Source of the DNA: Rhodobacterales bacterium HTCC2255
GTDB lineage: Bacteria > Pseudomonadota > Alphaproteobacteria > Rhodobacterales > Rhodobacteraceae
NCBI GenBank assembly: GCA_000153745.1
Contig: DS022282.1
Location: 1,527,949-1,591,948, forward strand
Direction of reading: 5' to 3'
Length of the DNA stretch: 64,000 bases
Both the position numbers and the translations under genes were made by a program. The notes beneath the pieces were generated by a model. That model made no database searches. It saw only the letters and a list, made by a program, of their open reading frames with translations, and was not told the DNA's origin. Shown here in pieces: positions 18,189 through 26,783 of the stretch; positions within the stretch are counted from its first letter, which is position 1; the number at the start of each line of letters is the position of its first letter.

Positions 18189-18413
18189 ATGCAGTTTTTT
18201 GTGATTTTATTCTTTTTGGTACCATTGCCGGCTTTTGCGCACTGGGGCCATTTGCCAGAACTAGCTGGGCATAGCCATTGGATTGGTATGGCGGCTGCGG
18301 CTGCGGCTGCGGCAGCCGCTGCAGCTGCTTGGGGGGTGCGTGAAAATTCTGAGGAATTGTCAAAAGATGAAGAAGTTAGTGAAGAAACTGAAGAAGAATT
18401 GCAGGAGGCATAA
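18189..18413 (+). CDS. small membrane protein, DUF6732-like, with poly-Ala tract
   Basis: A 74-residue protein with a signal peptide (ending near FAHWG), a HWGHLPELAGHSHW histidine cluster, a run of 13 alanines (18291-18329) where relatives have a membrane helix, and an acidic Glu-rich tail. It resembles the short proteins that precede cbiX in other alphaproteobacterial B12 clusters. The histidines could bind cobalt; function is unknown. SD AAGGAAG lies just upstream, and the stop is 3 nt before cbiX. Confidence 0.72.
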   Translation: MQFFVILFFLVPLPAFAHWGHLPELAGHSHWIGMAAAAAAAAAAAAAWGVRENSEELSKDEEVSEETEEELQEA

Positions 18414-18416
18414 ATT

Positions 18417-19502
18417 ATGGTAAATAAAATTGGCGTTATGATCTGTGGCCATGGCTCACGTAGTCAATCAGCAGTTGATGAATTTGCAACACTGGCTGAG
18501 AAATTACCTCCATATTTGCCTCCTGAATGGGATATGGAATATGGATATTTAGAATTTGCTAATCCTCTTATTAGGGATGGATTAGATAAATTGCGCAAGA
18601 ACGATTGTGACAAAATACTTGCTGTGCCTGGAATGCTTTTTGCTGCAATGCATTCTAAGAATGATATTCCAACTGTATTAAATACATATGCAGCTAAGCA
18701 TAATATTGATGTAAATTATGGTAGAGAATTAGGTGTTGATCCAAAAATGGTAGCTGCTGCAGCTGGCCGTATTCAAGATGCTGTTAATACTGCTAACCTT
18801 GAATATGGAGAAATGGCATTACATGATACCGCTTTAGTCGTTATCGGAAGAGGTGCATCAGACCCTGACGCAAATTCCAATGTATCAAAAGTTGCGCGAA
18901 TGCTATGGGAAGGTATGGGGTTTGGGTGGTGTGAAGTTGGCTATTCTGGGGTAACATTTCCATTAGTTGAGCCATGCTTAGATCACGTCTCAAGGCTTGG
19001 ATATAAAAGAGTAATAGTTTTTCCGTATTTTTTATTTAGTGGGATATTAATAGATCGCATATATGGTTTTACTGATAAGTGTGCTGAAAAATATCTAGAT
19101 ATTCAATTTATCAAAGCAGGTTATCTAGGTGATCACCCAAAAGTATTAGAAACATTTGCTGAGCGAATTACTGAGCAAGTAGGTGAGATACCTCCACCAA
19201 ATTGTGCGCTTTGTAAATATAGAACGCAAGTTCTAGGTTTTGAAGCTGAAGTTGGTTCTGTACAAGAAAGCCATCATCATCATGTTGAAGGTCAAGGTGC
19301 ATCAGCGCCTGGGTCAAATGTTGAGGATTGCAACTTGTGTGATACCTTTTGCACAGGAGAGTGCAGGCTCGGTATGATGGATCACCATCACCATCACCAT
19401 CACCATGATGACGATCATGGGCACCATCATCATGACCATTCCCATCCTGAGTATCCTCAAGCAAAACATCCACTGGGCCCTGAGTCTGCGCGAAAGAAGT
19501 GA
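18417..19502 (+). CDS. cbiX: sirohydrochlorin cobaltochelatase, long form with His-rich tail
   Basis: Inserts Co2+ into sirohydrochlorin. The 361-residue protein has two chelatase half-domains, one starting ICGHGSRS and one with VIGRGASDPDANS. The C-terminal extension carries HHHH, a CNLCDTFCTGEC cysteine cluster (likely the Fe-S site known in long CbiX) and an uninterrupted run of eight histidines followed by further His/Asp clusters. The His tail probably stores or delivers cobalt. It overlaps cobH by 4 nt (GTGA). Confidence 0.93.
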   Translation: MVNKIGVMICGHGSRSQSAVDEFATLAEKLPPYLPPEWDMEYGYLEFANPLIRDGLDKLRKNDCDKILAVPGMLFAAMHSKNDIPTVLNTYAAKHNIDVNYGRELGVDPKMVAAAAGRIQDAVNTANLEYGEMALHDTALVVIGRGASDPDANSNVSKVARMLWEGMGFGWCEVGYSGVTFPLVEPCLDHVSRLGYKRVIVFPYFLFSGILIDRIYGFTDKCAEKYLDIQFIKAGYLGDHPKVLETFAERITEQVGEIPPPNCALCKYRTQVLGFEAEVGSVQESHHHHVEGQGASAPGSNVEDCNLCDTFCTGECRLGMMDHHHHHHHHDDDHGHHHHDHSHPEYPQAKHPLGPESARKK

Positions 19503-20149
19503 TTAGACAATTGATACCATACGAACGTGACCCAAAATTAATATATGCAGCAAGTTTTGCTACAGTAAAAAAAGAAGCAAATCTTGCAAGGTTTTCTCCT
19601 GAAATGCAGTCTGTGGTTATTAGATTGATACATGCGTGTGGTATGACTGAAGTAGCTGATAGAGTTGCATACTCAGTTAATGCAGCTAATGTGGGCTCTC
19701 TTGCACTTGCAAAGGGTGCTCCAATCTTATGCGATTGTGAAATGGTAGGAGCTGGGATTATACGGCGCTATTTGCCTGCAAATAACAAAGTAATTGTGAC
19801 TTTGAACGAGCCTAATGTACCAGAATTAGCAAATAGTATTGGGAATACAAGATCAGCAGCCGCAGTAGAGTTATGGGAACCACATATAAAAGGTGCTGTA
19901 GTAGCAATAGGCAATGCGCCTACTGCACTTTTTCATCTTTTGGAGTTGCTTGATCAAGGGTTTCCAAAACCAGCATGTATTCTTGGCTTTCCTGTTGGTT
20001 TTGTGGGCGCGGCTGAAAGTAAAGCTGCACTTGCGGCATTTCCACGTAATTGTGAATTTATTGCGCTTCGTGGACGTAGAGGTGGATCTGCTATCGCATC
20101 AGCAGCAGTAAATGCATTATCGGCTGGATTGCCGGAGATATCATCATGA
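19499..20149 (+). CDS. cobH: precorrin-8X methylmutase
   Basis: Moves the C11 methyl group to C12, giving hydrogenobyrinate (or cobyrinate if cobalt is already present, as CbiC). The 216-residue product has the catalytic His in RLIHACGM (His45), DCEMVGAG, and the GFPVGFVGAAESK block. Translation starts at a GTG overlapping the cbiX stop. The stop overlaps cobL by 4 nt. Confidence 0.94.
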   Translation: MIRQLIPYERDPKLIYAASFATVKKEANLARFSPEMQSVVIRLIHACGMTEVADRVAYSVNAANVGSLALAKGAPILCDCEMVGAGIIRRYLPANNKVIVTLNEPNVPELANSIGNTRSAAAVELWEPHIKGAVVAIGNAPTALFHLLELLDQGFPKPACILGFPVGFVGAAESKAALAAFPRNCEFIALRGRRGGSAIASAAVNALSAGLPEISS

Positions 20150-21342
20150 CGGCTTGGTTGCATATTGTAGGTATTGGTGAAGAAGGAATTGAAGGCTTAA
20201 CTCCGGTTACTCGAGCAGTTGTAGAGGCTGCTGAAATTATTGTTGGAGGATCAAGGCATCAAAGTTTAATTAATGTTAATGCAGAAAGAATTTCTTGGCC
20301 AAGTCCGTTCGATGCCTTAATTGAAATTTTAAAATCTAAATCTGGAAAAAGAGTAGTAGTATTAGCTACAGGTGACCCACTCTGGTACTCCGTAGGAGCA
20401 AGAATAGGCCGTGAAATAGATCCTTCAGAAATCTCTTATCATCCCCAAGTTGGAGCTTTTCAATTAGCTGCAGCTCGGATGGGATGGTCAATGGCAGATT
20501 TGGAAACTCTTACAGTTCATGGACGACCCGTGGAGCAAATGATTGCATTCATTCAACCTAATCAAAGGTTATTAATTTTAACTACAGGTGCTGAAACACC
20601 AAAGCAAATTGCAGGTTTTTTAACTGAGCGTGGATTTGGGGCATCAAAATTAACTGTATTTGCGTCTATGGGCGGTAAGGATGAAGCTAGATTTGATGGC
20701 AACGCAAAGACATGGCAACACGATGTACCGGCGTTCAATACACTCGCTGTGGAATGCATAGCTGCTAAAGATGCAGCTATGTTACCGAGAGTGCCAGGTT
20801 TATCTGATGAGTTGTTTCAAGGCGATGGGACAATGACTAAACAAGAAATCAGAGCAACATCTGTAGCTAAATTAATGCCAATGCGTGGCGCTTTATTGTG
20901 GGACGTTGGTTGTGGATCTGGATCAGTTGCTGTCGAGTGGATGAGAGCTGCAAGATACGCAAGAGCAATTGGCATTGAACCCCGAGCGGATCGAAGGACA
21001 TATGCAGCTAACAATGCTCTCGCCTTAGGTGTCCCTAAGCTTAAGTTAATTGATGGATTTGTACCAAATGCACTTAATAATTTAGAACCTCCAGACGCAA
21101 TTTTTATTGGTGGTGGTTTGAGCATAGAAACTTTTGAAGCTTGTTGGATGGCTTTGCGACCTTTGGGTCGATTGGTTGTTAATGCAGTCACATTAGAATC
21201 TGAACAAATTCTATTAAAATTATATTCAAAATATAAAGGTGACCTTGTTCGCATTCAAGTTAGTCGAGCGGATGGTATTGGTAAGGTCACTGGTTGGAGG
21301 CCATCTATGCCTGTAACTCAATGGAGTTTAGTTAAACGATGA
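20146..21342 (+). CDS. cobL: precorrin-6Y C5,15-methyltransferase (CbiE-CbiT fusion)
   Basis: A 398-residue fusion. Residues 1 to about 200 are a tetrapyrrole methylase (CbiE) with GIGEEGIEGL and LATGDPLWYSVG. Residues from about 220 are a Rossmann methyltransferase and decarboxylase (CbiT) with SAM motif DVGCGSGSVAVEW. Together they methylate C5 and C15 and decarboxylate the ring-C acetate. It is coupled to cobH and cobI by 4-nt overlaps. Confidence 0.95.
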   Translation: MTAWLHIVGIGEEGIEGLTPVTRAVVEAAEIIVGGSRHQSLINVNAERISWPSPFDALIEILKSKSGKRVVVLATGDPLWYSVGARIGREIDPSEISYHPQVGAFQLAAARMGWSMADLETLTVHGRPVEQMIAFIQPNQRLLILTTGAETPKQIAGFLTERGFGASKLTVFASMGGKDEARFDGNAKTWQHDVPAFNTLAVECIAAKDAAMLPRVPGLSDELFQGDGTMTKQEIRATSVAKLMPMRGALLWDVGCGSGSVAVEWMRAARYARAIGIEPRADRRTYAANNALALGVPKLKLIDGFVPNALNNLEPPDAIFIGGGLSIETFEACWMALRPLGRLVVNAVTLESEQILLKLYSKYKGDLVRIQVSRADGIGKVTGWRPSMPVTQWSLVKR

Positions 21343-22040
21343 GTGGTGTATTGTATGGGGTTGGGCTGGGTCCGGGTGATCCAGAATTAATGACACTCAA
21401 AGCTTATCGACTAATATCTAATGCAAAAGTCATAGCCTACCCAACTTTAGAAGGTAGTGAAAGTTTTGCTAGGTCAATTGCTTTAGATGCTATCCAAACT
21501 GATGTTGAAGAAATTATTGTAAATATTCCTATGTCTGTAGAGCGAGGGCCAGCTCAAGCGGCTTATGATTTAGGCGCTTTAATGATTGCAGAGAAATTAG
21601 ATGATGGGAAGGATGTAGTAGTGTTATGTGAAGGTGATCCGTTTTTTTATGGATCCTTTATGTATTTATTTTCGAGATTAAGCGAAAAATACAAATGTGA
21701 AATAGTCCCTGGTGTTACATCCGTAACTGCATGTGCTGCTTCAATTGCAACACCACTCACTGCGCGAAATGAAGTTCTAACTATTATTCCTGGACCTATT
21801 GATGAGGATTTATTGGAGCAACGCATAGCTGGATCTGAAGCTATAGCGATTATGAAAGTTGGTAGGCATTTGGCAAAAATCTGTAGAGTTCTAGAAAAAT
21901 TAGATCTTATAAAATATGCGCAATATATAGAACGTGCTACTCTTCCTAATGAATTGGTTTTACCTTTATCTGCTGCGCCTAAAAAAGCCCCATATTTTTC
22001 AATGATATTAGTGACTAAAGGAAATGACCCATGGCTATAA
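21339..22040 (+). CDS. cobI: precorrin-2 C20-methyltransferase
   Basis: A 233-residue tetrapyrrole methylase that adds the C20 methyl group. GVGLGPGDPELMTLKA at the N-terminus and EGDPFFYGSFMY in the middle are diagnostic of the CobI/CbiL subfamily, with the GVTSVTACAA block following. It overlaps cobL by 4 nt and the cbiG-cobJ fusion by 10 nt. Confidence 0.95.
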   Translation: MSGVLYGVGLGPGDPELMTLKAYRLISNAKVIAYPTLEGSESFARSIALDAIQTDVEEIIVNIPMSVERGPAQAAYDLGALMIAEKLDDGKDVVVLCEGDPFFYGSFMYLFSRLSEKYKCEIVPGVTSVTACAASIATPLTARNEVLTIIPGPIDEDLLEQRIAGSEAIAIMKVGRHLAKICRVLEKLDLIKYAQYIERATLPNELVLPLSAAPKKAPYFSMILVTKGNDPWL

Positions 22041-23827
22041 GCCCTATTGTTTTATGCCTTTCTCAATCAGGTTATAAGACTGCTCGAAAGATTGCGAACA
22101 TATTAGGTTCTAAAATACATGGCAGAGAAGGTCGTGTTGAAGGTGTTGATGCAACATTCGAAAATGCTTTAGATCATATTCGAGTTTTGTTTGGAGCTGG
22201 AACACCAATAGTTGGCGTGTGTGCAGCTGGAATATTGGTTAGAGGTGTTGCGCCAATGCTAGTTGATAAACTAAATGAGCCAGCTGTCATTTCAGTCCCG
22301 GATGATGGATCGACGGTCATACCATTATTGGGTGGGCATCGTGGTGCAAATAGATTGGCTCGGCAAATTGCAAATGGATTAAAATCGCACGCATCAATTA
22401 CAACTGCAGGCGATATTGCAATGGGTGTAGCTTTAGATGAACCTCCAATTGGATATAGGTTGCAAAACTTTAAAGATGCAAAACCTGTAATGGCATCTCT
22501 CTTAAATGGTTCAACAGTACGCGTTTCAGGGGAAAATATATTTGATATTAATAGTTCTCCAAGTGCTGAAATTACTTTGGTTGTTTCTGAGGCACCAATG
22601 ATTGGTGATGAGATGACATTAGTTTACCACCCTCAAAAATATGCTCTTGGTTTAGGGTGCGCGCGAGGATGCTCAATAGATGAAATGTGGGATTTAGTTT
22701 CAAAATGTCTGCTAGATTCCAACATCGCTGCAGGATCAATTTCTAGTATAGGATCATTGGATCTGAAGGGAGATGAGCCTGCAATAATAGAAACTGCAAC
22801 ACGTTTAGGTGTTCCGTTTAGATTATTTGAAGCAAATGAATTAGAGTCTTTAACCCCTAAATTAGCCAATCCATCTGAAGTTGTTTTTGCAGAGGTGGGT
22901 TGTCATGGTGTATCAGAGGCAGCAGCATTAGCACTTAGTGGTGGAAGCCTTGTGGTAGAGAAGAAAAAAACTGTTAATGCGACATGTGCTATCGCCAAAT
23001 CAGATAATGTAATTATTGAAATGAATGGCCGATCTAGAGGAAAATTATCTATTATCGGTATTGGTCCTGGTCAGCACTCTTGGCGCACACCTGAAGCTTC
23101 TGCATTGGTAGCTGAAGCTGAAGAACTAGTTGGTTATGGACTTTACATAGATATTTTAGGGCCTTTGGCCGTTGGAAAAGATAGATCAGATTTTCCATTG
23201 GGCGGTGAAGAGGCACGCTGCAGGTATGCCTTGGAGCAAGCAGGAAAAGGTAAAAATGTGGCGCTTATTTGTTCAGGGGATGCTGGAATTTATGCAATGG
23301 GTGCTTTAGTTTTTGAGCTGTTAGATCGCAATGAAAATGAAATGGGCGTATCAGATGCAGCAAAACGGATTGAGGTGCAGTGTGCCCCAGGCGTTTCAGC
23401 ATTGCAGGGAGCTGCAGCAAGAGCAGGTGCACCTTTAGGGCATGATTTTTGTACTATAAGTTTGTCAGATTTGCTAACACCAAGGGAAGATATAATAAGG
23501 CGATTACATGCAGCTGCAGAGGGTGATTTTGTAATTGCTTTTTATAATCCGGTATCTAAAACTCGAAGAACACTTTTGGCAGAGGCACGTGAGATTTTAT
23601 TAAAATATCGTCCTGATGACACACCTGTAATGTTAGCATCTTCATTGGGTCGCCCAGAAGAAGAGGTCAGATATCGCCGATTAGATGAATTAGAAGTTGA
23701 TGAAGTTGATATGCTAACTGTTGTTTTAATAGGTTCAAGTAATTCACGCTTGGCGAATTTAGGTGAAGGTCCAAGAATGTTCACACCCCGTGGCTATGCG
23801 CGCAAAATTGATGGTGATTTATCATGA
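22031..23827 (+). CDS. cobJ: CbiG-CobJ fusion: cobalt-precorrin-5A hydrolase / precorrin-3B C17-methyltransferase
   Basis: A 598-residue two-enzyme protein. The first part (about 1-330) is CbiG, with VGVCAAGILVRGVAP, a PLLGGHRGANRLAR block and a C-terminal CbiG domain around ALGLGCARGCS. CbiG opens the ring-A lactone and releases acetaldehyde. The second part (about 335-598) is the CobJ/CbiH methylase with GIGPGQHSWRTPEA, SGDAGIYAMG and AFYNPVSKTRR, which contracts the ring and methylates C17. The two act close together in the pathway. Confidence 0.94.
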   Translation: MAISPIVLCLSQSGYKTARKIANILGSKIHGREGRVEGVDATFENALDHIRVLFGAGTPIVGVCAAGILVRGVAPMLVDKLNEPAVISVPDDGSTVIPLLGGHRGANRLARQIANGLKSHASITTAGDIAMGVALDEPPIGYRLQNFKDAKPVMASLLNGSTVRVSGENIFDINSSPSAEITLVVSEAPMIGDEMTLVYHPQKYALGLGCARGCSIDEMWDLVSKCLLDSNIAAGSISSIGSLDLKGDEPAIIETATRLGVPFRLFEANELESLTPKLANPSEVVFAEVGCHGVSEAAALALSGGSLVVEKKKTVNATCAIAKSDNVIIEMNGRSRGKLSIIGIGPGQHSWRTPEASALVAEAEELVGYGLYIDILGPLAVGKDRSDFPLGGEEARCRYALEQAGKGKNVALICSGDAGIYAMGALVFELLDRNENEMGVSDAAKRIEVQCAPGVSALQGAAARAGAPLGHDFCTISLSDLLTPREDIIRRLHAAAEGDFVIAFYNPVSKTRRTLLAEAREILLKYRPDDTPVMLASSLGRPEEEVRYRRLDELEVDEVDMLTVVLIGSSNSRLANLGEGPRMFTPRGYARKIDGDLS

Positions 23828-24615
23828 CTGTTTACTTTATAGGAGCTGGTCCAGGTGATCCTGATTTGATCACTCTTAAAGCAAAAGCGTTAATTGAAAA
23901 ATGTCCTGTATGCCTGTTTGCTGGCTCACTTGTCCCTGAGGCTGTTGTTGCATGTGCTCCCATAGACGCAATTGTTAAAGATTCGGCAGTGATGACTTTG
24001 GATGAAACGCATGCAGATATAAAAAAAGCGCATAAGAATGGACAAGACGTAGCACGCGTACACTCTGGAGATCCCTCTTTATATGGTGCAATTGCAGAGC
24101 AAATTCGTCGGCTCAAAGCTGACAACATTCCATATAAGATAATACCAGGTGTGCCAGCTTATGCTGCTATGGCTGCTGAAATGGGGCAGGAATTAACTAT
24201 ACCTGAAATTGCACAATCAATTGTTTTGACTAGAATGTCTATGCAGTCAACATCTATGCCTGAAAATGAAACGTTAAATAATTTTGGTAGAACCGGAGCA
24301 ACTTTAGCAATACATTTAGCGGTAAGAAATATGCGTGAAATAGAAAGACAATTAATACCACATTATGGTGAAGAATGTCCCGTTGTAGTGGGTTATCGTG
24401 TAGGTTGGCCTGATCAATTAATTATCAGAGGAACACTGAGTAATATTCGTAAGAAAATACGAAAAGAAAAAATTACTCGAACTGCATTAATAATGGTTGG
24501 CCCTGCATTGGCATTAAGTCATGATTTTGTTGATAGTGCTCTATACGACCCAAGTATTCCCCATGTTCTTCGACCGGTTGTGGGTGTTGATTTGATCGAG
24601 GACCATAATACGTAA
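23824..24615 (+). CDS. cobM: precorrin-4 C11-methyltransferase
   Basis: A 263-residue tetrapyrrole methylase that methylates C11. It has FIGAGPGDPDLITLKA, the HSGDPSLYGAI block and IPGVPAYAAMAAE, all diagnostic of CobM/CbiF. Last gene of the coupled run (4-nt overlap with the upstream gene). No cobK/cbiJ reductase, cobG or cobN is present in the window, so other steps are encoded elsewhere. Confidence 0.95.
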   Translation: MTVYFIGAGPGDPDLITLKAKALIEKCPVCLFAGSLVPEAVVACAPIDAIVKDSAVMTLDETHADIKKAHKNGQDVARVHSGDPSLYGAIAEQIRRLKADNIPYKIIPGVPAYAAMAAEMGQELTIPEIAQSIVLTRMSMQSTSMPENETLNNFGRTGATLAIHLAVRNMREIERQLIPHYGEECPVVVGYRVGWPDQLIIRGTLSNIRKKIRKEKITRTALIMVGPALALSHDFVDSALYDPSIPHVLRPVVGVDLIEDHNT

Positions 24616-24659
24616 ATATTAAAAAAAAGATCAAGTTTTTTAAGGAAGATATTCTAATT

Positions 24660-24714
24660 TTATTTTTAAATATGAAGATTGTACTTTATATTTAAAAATA
24701 ATCGAATAATCTTC
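24660..24714 (+). repeat. inverted repeat in leader of D-amino-acid operon
   Basis: A perfect 14-bp inverted repeat (arms 24660-24673 and 24688-24701, 14-nt loop). The loop begins with GAAGATT, which can instead pair with AATCTTC at 24708-24714, so two exclusive folds are possible. It lies about 100 nt before dgcN and could be an operator or an RNA switch. Confidence 0.5.
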
Positions 24715-24803
24715 TAAAAAATTTCTTATAACGTTAATTTTAGCAATTTAATAAGTTTAAATTAATGGCACTAGTAATTAGTATAATAGAAGTGAGATAG
24801 ATT

Positions 24804-25805
24804 ATGATTAAATCCCCTTATTTGTTGTTTCTTGGAGATGCGGCTGATGGTTTAGCTGCTAAAGTTGCTCAAGGTATTAAAGATTGGCGCCCAGATTTGA
24901 GTGTGGGTCAATATCGAATGAATGGCTGTAATGCTGATTTAGGATTAAGTGACATGACCTTTGATCAAGCTGTTGATGCAGGTGCAAAAACACTAGTAAT
25001 AGGTGTTGCAAATCGAGGAGGTGTAATTTCAGCTGAATGGAAAGCTAAATTGATTGAAGCACTAGAGGCTGGTTTGGATATCGCGTCCGGTTTACATAAT
25101 TTATTAAAAGATGAGAAAGTTTTGGTTGATAAGGCTGAAGAATTAGGACGAAGTTTATTCGATGTGCGTATACCAACTGAAGCTTATCCTATTGCTTCTG
25201 GCATTAAGAGAACTGGCAAACGTTGTTTGGCTGTAGGTACAGATTGTTCTGTTGGAAAAATGTACACCGGACTGGCTATTGAAAAGGAAATGCTAAGCCG
25301 TAACATTAAGGCTACATTTAGATCCACTGGACAAACTGGCATTTTAATCACTGGAAATGGTGTTCCACTAGATGCTGTTATTGCAGATTTTATGGCAGGT
25401 TCAGTTGAGCATTTGACGCCTGACAATGATGAAAATCACTGGGATTTAATTGAAGGGCAAGGAAGTTTATATCACGCTTCATATTCAGGCGTAACAATGG
25501 CTTTAATTCATGGAGGCCAACCTGATGCTTTGATTTTATGTCATGAACCAACACGTGAACATATGCGTGGTCTGCCAGATTTTAAATTACCAAGTTTAGA
25601 TGAATTGCGTGATACAGCACTAATTATGGCTAAAATTGTAAACCCAAATGTAAAAGTAGTCGGCATATCAGTAAATACTCAACATCTAGATGAAGTTTCA
25701 GCTAATGAATATTTAAGTTCTACAGAACAAAGAATGGGTATTCCAGCAGTAGATCCATTTCGCCATGGCGCTGCTCGTTTAGTTGATGCATTAGAGGCTT
25801 GTTGA
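24804..25805 (+). CDS. dgcN: D-glutamate N-acetyltransferase, DUF1611 family
   Basis: A 333-residue DUF1611 protein. The N-terminal domain is a Rossmann-like fold. The C-terminal P-loop domain begins near residue 146 with GTDCSVGKMYT, followed by RSTGQTGILITG, a VEHL segment and the IEGQGSLYHASYSG block. DUF1611 proteins paired with an enolase-superfamily racemase have been described as DgcN, which acetylates D-glutamate. The racemase gene follows 7 nt later, which supports this reading. It is the first gene of a three-gene operon. Confidence 0.82.
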   Translation: MIKSPYLLFLGDAADGLAAKVAQGIKDWRPDLSVGQYRMNGCNADLGLSDMTFDQAVDAGAKTLVIGVANRGGVISAEWKAKLIEALEAGLDIASGLHNLLKDEKVLVDKAEELGRSLFDVRIPTEAYPIASGIKRTGKRCLAVGTDCSVGKMYTGLAIEKEMLSRNIKATFRSTGQTGILITGNGVPLDAVIADFMAGSVEHLTPDNDENHWDLIEGQGSLYHASYSGVTMALIHGGQPDALILCHEPTREHMRGLPDFKLPSLDELRDTALIMAKIVNPNVKVVGISVNTQHLDEVSANEYLSSTEQRMGIPAVDPFRHGAARLVDALEAC

Positions 25806-25812
25806 TTTATCA

Positions 25813-26781
25813 ATGAAAATTTCTGTCGAATTTAATAGTTTTAAGTTAGCCCAAGTTTTTACGATTTCTCGAGGTTCGCGAACTCAAGCAGATGTTTTGA
25901 CTGTTGTCATCACTAGAGGTGATTACCATGGTATGGGTGAATGTGTCCCGTATTCTAGATATGGTGAAACTATGGAGACAGTTAGTCAGCAAATTGGAGA
26001 ACTTCCTAAAGATTTTGATAGAGAAACACTTCGCAATATATTACCAGCGGGCGCAGCACGAAATGCTGTTGACTGTGCTCTTTGGGATTTGGAAGCTAAG
26101 GAAGCGGGTTTGCCTGTATGGCAATTAGCTGGATTAACTAAACCTAAAGCGATAAAAACTGCATATACTTTGTCTTTAGACAGCCCAGAAAAAATGAATG
26201 TGCAGGCAGCTAAAAATTCATTTCGCCCACTTCTGAAAACAAAACTTGGTGGGGGAGATGATGATATTGAGAGAATTCGAGCAGTTCGAGCTGGGGCATT
26301 ATCATCAAGAATTATAGTTGATGCAAATGAAGGATGGACACCAAGCCAGTATGAAAGTTTAGCACCAACTTTATTAGATCTTGGCGTTGAAATGGTTGAA
26401 CAGCCTTTTCCAGCTGGTGAAGATAATGTTCTGTTAGACTTAAAAAGAATTTTACCTGTATGCGCAGATGAAAGTTGTCATGATCGAACCAGTTTAAATA
26501 ATCTCGTTGGAAAATACGATATGGTGAATATCAAATTAGATAAAACGGGCGGATTGACTGAAGCGCTTGATTTAAAACAAACAGCTTTAAAAATGGGTTT
26601 TGAAGTGATGGTTGGATGTATGGTTGGGTCATCTTTGGCTATGGCGCCCGCAGTATTAGTTGGGCAAGAAGTTTCGGTTGTTGATCTTGATGGGCCACTT
26701 TTGCTAAGTGAAGATCGTAACCACAAATTATTTTATGATGCTGACGGAGTACATCCTGCGCAGCCAGAATTATGGGGATAG
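25813..26781 (+). CDS. dgcA: N-acetyl-D-glutamate racemase (enolase superfamily)
   Basis: A 322-residue muconate-cycloisomerase-type enzyme of the dipeptide epimerase clade. The KTKLGG motif supplies one catalytic Lys, metal ligands are in VDANEGW, EQPFP and ADESCHD, and NIKLDKTGG holds the second Lys. Alone it would be called L-Ala-D/L-Glu epimerase. Beside dgcN, racemisation of N-acetyl-D-Glu to N-acetyl-L-Glu is the better proposal. Its end lies directly before the aminotransferase start and includes that gene's SD. Confidence 0.8.
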   Translation: MKISVEFNSFKLAQVFTISRGSRTQADVLTVVITRGDYHGMGECVPYSRYGETMETVSQQIGELPKDFDRETLRNILPAGAARNAVDCALWDLEAKEAGLPVWQLAGLTKPKAIKTAYTLSLDSPEKMNVQAAKNSFRPLLKTKLGGGDDDIERIRAVRAGALSSRIIVDANEGWTPSQYESLAPTLLDLGVEMVEQPFPAGEDNVLLDLKRILPVCADESCHDRTSLNNLVGKYDMVNIKLDKTGGLTEALDLKQTALKMGFEVMVGCMVGSSLAMAPAVLVGQEVSVVDLDGPLLLSEDRNHKLFYDADGVHPAQPELWG

Positions 26782-26783
26782 TT

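Noticed and set aside
18166..18363. Pro/Gln-rich minus-strand frame opposite the poly-Ala gene
   Set aside because: Its composition is the reverse complement of the GCN repeat, not evidence for a protein.
19381..19410. CACCAT repeats considered as a CRISPR or minisatellite
   Set aside because: They are in frame within cbiX and encode histidines; there are no spacers.
20817..21254. 145-codon minus-strand frame inside cobL
   Set aside because: The plus strand has clear CbiE and CbiT motifs; the opposite frame resembles no family.
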